From Sipunculus nudus (Eukaryota > Annelida > Sipuncula > Golfingiida > Sipunculidae): a stretch of 64,000 bases of DNA. The notes beneath the pieces were generated by a model, which worked only from the letters and a program-made list of their open reading frames with translations, was not told the DNA's origin and made no database searches. A program made the translations under genes and the position numbers. This document shows positions 57,341 through 64,000 of this stretch, one piece after another. The stretch lies in contig CM049314.1 in assembly GCA_026874595.1 (NCBI GenBank), forward strand, positions 16,796,729-16,860,728, read 5' to 3'. Every line of letters begins with the position of its first letter. Position 1 is the stretch's first letter.

Positions 57341-58420
57341 TTAATCCAGACGGCTGAACAATTTATTTAGAGAAGAATTGTCAGCCTTTTCAGCCTGGGA
57401 AGACAGTTGATTAGTGTTTGCGGTTTTTCGGGGACACTTTTGTGACTCTAATGCTCTACAAGCCGCAAAGAGTTCATCGAACTCTTCATCGTAATCATAA
57501 CGGTGGCGAGTGGCATCTTGAATTTCTTTGTTAGCTAACCCATTCCAAAACTTTGAACGAAGCATTTGGTTGTATTCTATAGATGACATTGGTTGCTTTT
57601 TATTGATCAGATCTAGCATTCCATGCAGCCTACAACTCCATGTGATAATGTCTTCCTTAAGGTCTTGTTTACTTGAGTGAAAGTTGTGTTTAAGAAGATC
57701 TAGAGGAAGAACATTGCCAAAGTATTTATCAAATTTCTGTAATACTTCTGAAGGACTTGAGCCATCAGGCATGGAAAATAGCACACTGGCCGCTGTGCCT
57801 TTTACAGATTGGTGGATGGCGGTAATTATTTGTGGTTCAGGTATGGAGGTATTGTTTATCAGTGCCTTAACCTGTAATCGCCATTGTTCATAACTATCTG
57901 TTTTGTCATGATTCCCTGTAAAGGTCGAAATTTTGGGCGCTACTACAGTATAGCTAGTTTGGGCTGAAGGAAGCTGGATGTTTTCACCTCTAATAGTTTT
58001 GAATTCAGCTATTAACTGATTCACCTCGGCATCAGTCATAAAAGACAGTCTGTTAACTAACTGGTGCACAAAGTCAACACCGCTTCCACGAATGCTTGAA
58101 AAATCTATGCTGTCTAAGCGGGACCTACCTACTAGTGTGGTAATCTCAGCCAAACAAGAATGGTCGGCCTTTTGCAATGATAGTTTAACTTCATCTTTGT
58201 CTAGCAAGCGTGTCCCTGTTAGCATAGTAACAGCTTTTTCCGCAGAATCTACATCTGTATATATGGTATAGCCACGTCCAGTGCATAGGCCAGAATGAAC
58301 TTCCCTAACAAATAAGAGATGATCTATTGGGCCAGCCTTAGCCATATGAGTTAACATTTCCTCATAATTGGCATCAGGTGGTATCCCATGGATACTAACA
58401 ACACACAATAAGTCTACCAT
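57341..58420 (-). pseudogene. Gag (RRM-like N-terminus plus capsid), young Gypsy element
   Basis: 359 codons from ATG 58420. The N-terminal ~90 residues look RRM-like (VVSIHGIPPDANYEEMLTHM ... GRGYTIYTDVDSAEKAV), as in PNMA-type Gag proteins. Residues about 165-345 form a capsid-like domain (KISTFTGNHDKTDSYEQWRL, QSVKGTAASVLF, LQKFDKYFGNV). The frame stops at TAA 57341-57343, 27 bp before the in-frame ATG of the nucleocapsid part, so the stop splits gag. Confidence 0.85.
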
Positions 58421-59607
58421 TTTGTACTTATAGACTAAATGACGAACTTTTGCTGCTATGATCAGTCAACTATGCAATTGACTTTCATTATAGCAAGAAC
58501 AAACGCTACCATGATCAGTCAACCATGCAGTTGACTTTCATGATAACAAGAAAATCCTTTGGAAATTGCTATCAATGACAAATATAAAATGTATCTGATA
58601 TTTGATTAGTACTCTTAACTATGTGAATCAGTGCTGTGTCGGTGCATATGTCGAATGTTTGATTTCATCCAACTGTAAACCATAAACTAGGCAATTAAAT
58701 GACAACTCACAACACGATCAAATGAGAGAAAGACAAAAAATAAAGGCAACTAATGTTGGATGATCGAATGGATAAGGCGAATATGGATAATAAAGAAAAA
58801 TTTAAAGTGTGTGACTGTAGTTTGTGTTAAGTTTTATTTTAAGTCCATTTAAAAGGTTAAAAGGTTGTTGACATGAAAAAAAATGTCAATAGTGCATCAA
58901 AGTGTCACTAGGTGGCAGCACGTGTTTATTGTACGTACGCACGACGGTAAAGACTTGTGTCACCAGGCGACACTAGGTGGCAGCATATAAACACAGCGAC
59001 ACTAGGTGGCAGCACAGCCAAAAGGGAGTGAAAAATTCCTCATGATGAATTAACGATAATAATCAAACGAATTGCTTGATAAAATGGTGAATAGCAAGTA
59101 GTAAGTATCCCTATCTTTAAATGACTAGTACATAATATAGTTACAAATATAGTGTACCTTTACCTAAACATATAGTGAATACAATATAGTAGTACATGCA
59201 ATGACAGCAATTATTAAAACCGAGTCCATATGAAAAACAAAACGAAATACTCACAAGAGTCCTACGAAATAGTGATCCAGCATATCCAGTGAGGCGACGA
59301 AATGTATCCGTTAGAGGTCCATTTAATGTGTTTTTCAAACAAACCAAGTCCCGGTGCTAGACTAAGACAAACAGGTTATGGTCGGACACGAATTATTTCG
59401 TTCCTCAACAACGTTAATAAGCCTGCGTTATGAAGCGTACAGCGTCACTCGAAGAAAGAAAACTGAGCTCAGTATGGTAAACTGTGTCACGCCTGACTGC
59501 GCCTCAGAGCTGGTGTGCACCCCAGCTAGAGGGAACGCGACTTAAGACTTAAGCGAGTGCGTCTTGGCGTCCTGCATGGCGACACTAGCGATATGGAGAA
59601 AGAACGA
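58421..59607 (-). other. Leader (5' untranslated region) of the young Gypsy element
   Basis: About 1.2 kb between the primer-binding site and gag, unusually long. It holds three CTCF-like motifs at 58906-59014 and a 56-bp tandem duplication at about 58450-58556 in which each copy has a palindrome of the type AGTCAACCATGCAGTTGACT. A 68-codon frame at 59141-59347 has no recognised domain. Confidence 0.8.
58906..59014 (+). promoter_or_regulatory. Three CTCF-like motifs in the Gypsy leader
   Basis: CACTAGGTGGCAGCA occurs at 58906-58920, 58971-58985 and 59000-59014, matching the animal CTCF core (CCAxxAGRxGGCAG). All are in the same orientation. Binding is not shown by sequence alone. Confidence 0.6.
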
Positions 59608-59625
59608 ATCCCAGCAGGGCCTCCA
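59608..59625 (-). other. Primer-binding site of the young Gypsy element (tRNA-Thr-like)
   Basis: TGGAGGCCCTGCTGGGAT on the minus strand, one base inside the 5' LTR. Its complement ends GGGCCTCCA after a GAATCCCAGC T-arm-like sequence, resembling animal tRNA-Thr 3' ends; the tRNA identity is from memory. Confidence 0.7.
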
Positions 59626-59626
59626 T

Positions 59627-60427
59627 TATAACAGTCCTTCGACTGGGTTAAACAAAAGGGGAAGTGTCCTCTCTCTTCCATCAAACGACAACAAACGACC
59701 GACGTGGTGAAAAGGGTCTACTGTGAAGTAATAAACATACAACGGTTATGGCGTGTTGCCATTACGAAGTTTGGTGACGGAATCCCTCCTATCTTTTTCT
59801 ATTACAATGGAATTTTATATATATCTATTGTGATAGTTCCAATCCAAAGACATTTTAAGAAATACGATATTCAAATGTAAATGGGTTACAAGTAGTATTA
59901 CAGAATGTCATTAGACAAACGCACTATAATACAAAAGTACAGTGGATACTCTTGTGAAGACAAATATGAGGCTTGATCGAGTGTTATAATACGAGACCGA
60001 AAATTATAAAATGAATTACGCCATTAATTGACACACAAACACTGATATTTGTAGTAACCTTGTACGAAATTACGAACGCATATAGTAATGACTATCGTAG
60101 GCAATGAAGGCAATGCTTACCTGTGAAGTAACAAACATACACCGATTATGGCGTGTTGCCATTACGGAGTTTGGTGACGGAATGGCGCAAAAATGAAGAA
60201 TATTGAAGTCGTTTTGGCGGCAGAGTCAGATGTCAGGTGCAGTGTGACGTGTGCATATTAGATAAGTGAACTTAACCCTATAAGAAAATATATGCAAATG
60301 ACTAATTAACTAGTGATGCCCCCTGTCGGACATCATAGACCCTAAAATGAACTTAAAAGACTATAAATGGGGTGCCCTCTATTGGGCATCACGTACACTA
60401 TCGGAGTATACACATGAGCCTGTTACA
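59627..60427 (-). repeat. 5' LTR of the young Gypsy element (801 bp)
   Basis: Collinear with the 3' LTR at 51417-52213; the 4-bp length difference is an AATT insertion near 60028. Flanked outside by a TATATAT run, so the 5-bp target duplication cannot be placed uniquely. Confidence 0.95.
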
Positions 60428-60433
60428 TATATA

Positions 60434-61215
60434 TGTCCCACGACACACGCAGGGGACACATATTCCCGATTTCTTTCACTCTGAAAAGTCCAAGTATCAC
60501 TCGTTCTCTGAATTGAAAACATCCAACAATTGGCCACCGCCGTCGTTGACTAGCTCAAATCTCACAATTCAACGTCTTCAACAAAGTACAAGTCACGTAA
60601 TCTTCTTACGCCCTGCTCGGCTGTTACTATATGTACTGTCTCCAGGACTAATAATGTTCTCGCGGTGTTTAACAATTACATCCCGCTCGGTGTACACCTA
60701 ATCTGTCGTTGACGTTACACGACCCGTCACCATTGACCCTGGCATGCAAATTACCCCCCCCCCCCAACTGGCCTTGACACCACCTATTTATATCTGGGTG
60801 GCCGAAACATCGAGTCTCTAGAACGGTCAGGTCTTTTCTCGTCATAACTGGCTCTACGGGATTTTTAATTAACCTATTGGAAATTACACATTGCCTAAAT
60901 TCTCTAGTACCTTCTGTCATCTAATTATAATAAATCATGGTACAGTAATTCCATTTGCTTACATAATAAACAAAACACTATTGAATAAGCCACCTGCCTC
61001 CACGGCATTGATGTAAACAATCCGGATGATAACAACAACAACATACAACTTTACCAAATATCATCAACTCCGTCTCTCTAACTATACTTGATGTTCCGAA
61101 TTAATATATACTGACCTGTTAATGCACCGTATAAACTATGTTTTCCTTAACTAATTTTATTATTTTATGAAATTTCGTTTGACATACTCTTGGCGGGTAG
61201 CACATTTGTGTCACA
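60434..61215 (-). mobile_element. 5' LTR of the older Gypsy element (about 782 bp)
   Basis: Starts TGTGACACAAATG and ends GGGACA on the minus strand. Both end blocks match the deleted LTR at 46127-46350. A TATAAATA box is at about 60792-60785. Its primer-binding site is at 51390-51404, on the far side of the nested element. Confidence 0.75.
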
Positions 61216-61811
61216 CGCCCCTTGAATTACCCGTAGTTCGTTACGTTTTTACATTTGCATAAAGGTTGGATGGAGTGGTGTGGATTACCTGCACTTAATC
61301 CTGGTGCTTCGACTAATAACTGTCATGCATAGGCTAAAAATCAAGATGTAAGCCATGAATACGAAATATAAACAATAACTTTAAGTCATAAATTAGAATT
61401 ATTTCGTCAAAAACCTCTTAATGTTTCACAGGAGATAAGTTTTGAATAGAGTAATATAAGTAAATTTAATAAAGAAATATACATTTATACAATATTCTCT
61501 ATAAAAAAACATAGTTTAGGATGTTCAAATGCGGTGCCTAAATTGTGGTATGAGGCGTTGATTTACTTGTCTCTGACAGGTGCTTACCCTTGTACTTGGT
61601 GAAGTGGGTAAAAGCAGGCTTGTCGAGTGTAGGTACAGAATCATAGCCTGACAACACAGCTTCGTCGCCACAAGGCGAAGCTGAAAATTTAAACGTCCCT
61701 TTCTTGTATAATTATTTTTTTACTATATGACTTCCGAAATATGCCGATTAAGCGTTCAACCAACGTTTATGATATACTTATATTTGTTCGTACACGGGAC
61801 CAAAGTCCTTC

Positions 61812-62028
61812 CAGGAGCGGATCTGCGGGGGGGGGGGGGGGGGGGGGTTCCAGGGGGTCCGCATCTTCTCCTTTAGTATCCGCCACATGCTTTTTTAAGG
61901 GTTTCAGACAAAATGTTGCGGCCTGGACCCCCTTTTCCGGACCAGGGAACCTTTGTTAGGTTTTACAATAGTCCTGCTGGGTTGGAACCTCCCCCGCCCC
62001 CTTTTCCTATACCCTGGTTCCGCCCCTG
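61812..62028. mobile_element. hAT-type MITE
   Basis: Ends CAGGAGCGGATC and (inverted) CAGGGGCGGAACC, the typical hAT CAGxGGCGG termini. It is 217 bp with a G run at about 61828-61848 and GGTTCCAGGGGGTCC / GGACCCCC internal symmetry. The 8-bp target duplication was not clear. Confidence 0.65.
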
Positions 62029-63026
62029 CCTGCTCATCCGTAACTCGACACACTTCTTGGGACATTTAAGTTTAACTCTATTCGAATCAAAGCCTTTGAC
62101 TTATCTTTTTAATTAATCATTTAAATACAACTGTATCTTAATATTTTATTAAATTTAAGACGTAAATCCTGATTCGTGGGTCACGCTTTGCTGTTTATAC
62201 ATATGAATCTTAAACGAAGGATACGACATAACAATTGCTACGAATTGACATAGCACTCTAACAGTTTGATTATACCCACTATTCCAGGTGCAGAACTTGA
62301 TTTAGTAAATTTATCAAACACTTTGCAAAGATGCGTTGAAGATATGGCTCCTGATAATTTCTTCAGGTAGCTCTTTTATGTTAAGGATCTAAGGATTGGA
62401 AAGCAATGCAACGTCTTTCCTGACAGAAACGTCCACGTCCAAACATAAAAGTGTTGAAATGACGTCCAGGTGAAAATTGTGTGTGGGTGGTAATTGCTGA
62501 TCATGAGTTTTATGTCTCTACAGAGGGAAAACCATGATTATAACGGTGTCAGATTCAATGTAATAAAGGGAAACTGTGATCCATTTATACAAGATAATTA
62601 TTTGGTTACGCAAGCATCAGCAGATCAGCGGAATAAGGAACCCGGCCAATCCGCAATAGCATGTACTTTGTTAAGAATATCACGTTTTTTTTAGTTAATT
62701 ATTACAATTATTGCCTTAACAGGGGCATCATTTTATTATCTTTTTTATAGCTTGAGCTTTATTGGGTGATGATGCTTTATAGCTTACGTGTCTGTTTCCT
62801 TTTTATTTTATGATCATTCTGACCCATGAGCGGGTCAGTGTTTAATTGATTCCTATTTGAACAGTCTCACAAATTGCAAACTAATGAATCGTAGGCGTTC
62901 TCCTCCAAGTCTTGGATTTAGAACCGTAAATAAAACAAAGGGCAGAATGGTCAAAATTAAAAACCTGTTAACGCAGATCCGATGCGAAGAATTGCCAGAA
63001 ATACTGAGGGTTGCCATTGACATTCA

Positions 63027-63027
<1 letters not shown>

Positions 63028-63097
<70 letters not shown>
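63028..63097. repeat. (TA)n microsatellite
   Basis: About 70 bp of TA alternation. Confidence 0.95.
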
Positions 63098-63099
<2 letters not shown>

Positions 63100-64000
63100 A
63101 AAAATATTACATATAAGTCGAGGATGTTTTGTTTGAGGAGGAAATCAGGAATCAGGGAGATGTTTTATGACCCCTCTGAATCTCAGATTAGCTCAGTTTC
63201 ATCAACAAACACACTCGAGAGCATGATTTACCGGCCAAAAGCGCCCATTATTTATCATTGTAACCACACCAACAAAGGTAACGTCCCTGGTCGCCGTAAT
63301 ATATAGACCTTTATAGACAACGTATATAACAATATTAACATCGAGGCACGGTCACTTCTAGCCTCATCCAAATGAATAAACACATGAATCAGTAAAGACG
63401 TAATTATATTATGAGAATTTATATAAACGTAAGTCTAAGAGTATACATAGATCATATGAGCCCGACATTGATTTCAGTCACAAATATGAAAATAGTTAAC
63501 TAGTTTTCCCGAAGGTGACAAACCTGTTGTGTGGAGAAATATGTGAGGAAAATGGTTAGACCATCGAACGTTAAGCAGTGTTGTGAGTATTATGAAAAAG
63601 TATATGACGTATGGTTAATTTTCCCTTCAACCGGTGCATTTCAGGACGAGCATTTATTCGTCACCGTTATGAAAATGGTCATCTGAATTCCCGTGAGGTG
63701 ACCACAAAATCGTGTGAAGAAATATAGAAAATAAATCGAACGAAATGAACAATCGAACGTCAAGTAAGCCGTTTCTGCCTATTAGAGAGGAACGAAAATT
63801 AGTGAATAAAATGTCATCCTTTTTCATAGCTCGATATTCTCCATTACGGTGCTTGAAAGATTGCCGAGATATCAGTTGGTTGATAGGATCTGGCTGAAGA
63901 GAATACGGCATTTAGTGCAGTGGCATATAGAGCAGATCCGTTCCGAGTAAGTTTTGGTTGTAAAATGTGACACCCCTATATGCAATTTTGCTCTTCATCT

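Larger units (their letters stand above)
51417..60427 (-). mobile_element. Young Ty3/Gypsy LTR retrotransposon, nested, coding region broken
   Basis: A 9.0-kb element on the minus strand: 5' LTR (59627-60427), tRNA-Thr-like primer-binding site, leader, gag, nucleocapsid, protease, RT, RNase H, integrase, polypurine tract, 3' LTR (51417-52213). The domain order PR-RT-RH-IN is the standard Ty3/Gypsy order. The LTRs differ by about eight substitutions and one 4-bp indel, so the insertion is recent. It carries two in-frame TAA stops (57341-57343, 56051-56053) and two frame disruptions (about 56570; the T run at 53945-53951), so this copy is probably not autonomous. It inserted in a TA run between the LTR and primer-binding site of an older Gypsy element. 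Confidence 0.95.
61216..64000. other. AT-rich flank without recognised genes
   Basis: Open frames are short and partly made of simple repeats (the 149-codon frame at 62857 includes a TA tract). Apart from a MITE at 61812-62028 and (TA)n at 63028-63097 nothing is supported. Confidence 0.45.

Noticed and set aside
62857-63306. 149-codon plus-strand frame
   Set aside because: Its length comes from an in-frame (TA)n tract read as repeated Tyr-Ile; flanks show no domain.
1-64000. CRISPR array, bacterial operon or tRNA/rRNA gene
   Set aside because: No spacer-repeat pattern, no prokaryotic gene layout, and the only tRNA-like text is the complement of a retroelement primer-binding site near 59600.

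Overview
This is a eukaryotic, AT-rich, repeat-dense window from an animal genome. Interspersed elements ending in (ACGG)n-like tracts plus a terminal hairpin, many long poly(G)/poly(C) runs, Ty3/Gypsy elements and a split SLC16 transporter gene point to a marine lophotrochozoan, most likely a bivalve mollusc. That assignment is inference; no ribosomal or mitochondrial marker is present. No bacterial operons, CRISPR arrays or tRNA/rRNA genes were seen.

Layout. (1) 1-9.3 kb: repeats. A truncated fold-back element (1-1755) is followed by Helitron/HINE-like elements that carry tandem perfect DR1 nuclear-receptor motifs. (2) 9.38-25.4 kb, minus strand: one complete SLC16-type monocarboxylate-transporter-like gene. 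I reconstructed five coding exons by hand from splice signals and reading phase (1716 bp, 571 aa). Its introns hold a 68-bp minisatellite built from the acceptor and start of the last exon, a 671-bp tandem array, a MITE, an L1/Tx1-like LINE tail and a degenerate tandem array of the first coding exon. (3) 25.4-33.2 kb: a second HINE-like element, a decayed Gypsy fragment and a hAT/DUF659 transposase-like coding exon with one internal stop. (4) 33.2-46 kb: mostly unique AT-rich DNA with isolated palindromes, a paired E-box, weak exon candidates and a solo LTR beside a perfect 18-nt tRNA-Pro-type primer-binding site. (5) 46-61.2 kb: nested retroelements. A young Ty3/Gypsy element (51417-60427, LTRs about 99% identical, minus strand) lies inside an old decayed Gypsy element whose integrase C-terminus precedes its reverse transcriptase (Gmr1-like order). 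(6) 61.2-64 kb: AT-rich sequence with a hAT-type MITE and a long (TA)n tract.

The two main points. Both terminal coding exons of the transporter gene have been copied in tandem together with their splice signals. In the 3' array each unit carries an acceptor-like TTTTAG that also acts as an in-frame stop for the unit before it. The young Gypsy element has a textbook -1 frameshift signal (A AAA AAC, 7-nt spacer, perfect 10-bp hairpin) at the gag/pol junction and three CTCF-like motifs in its leader, yet its coding region carries two in-frame stops and two frame disruptions.
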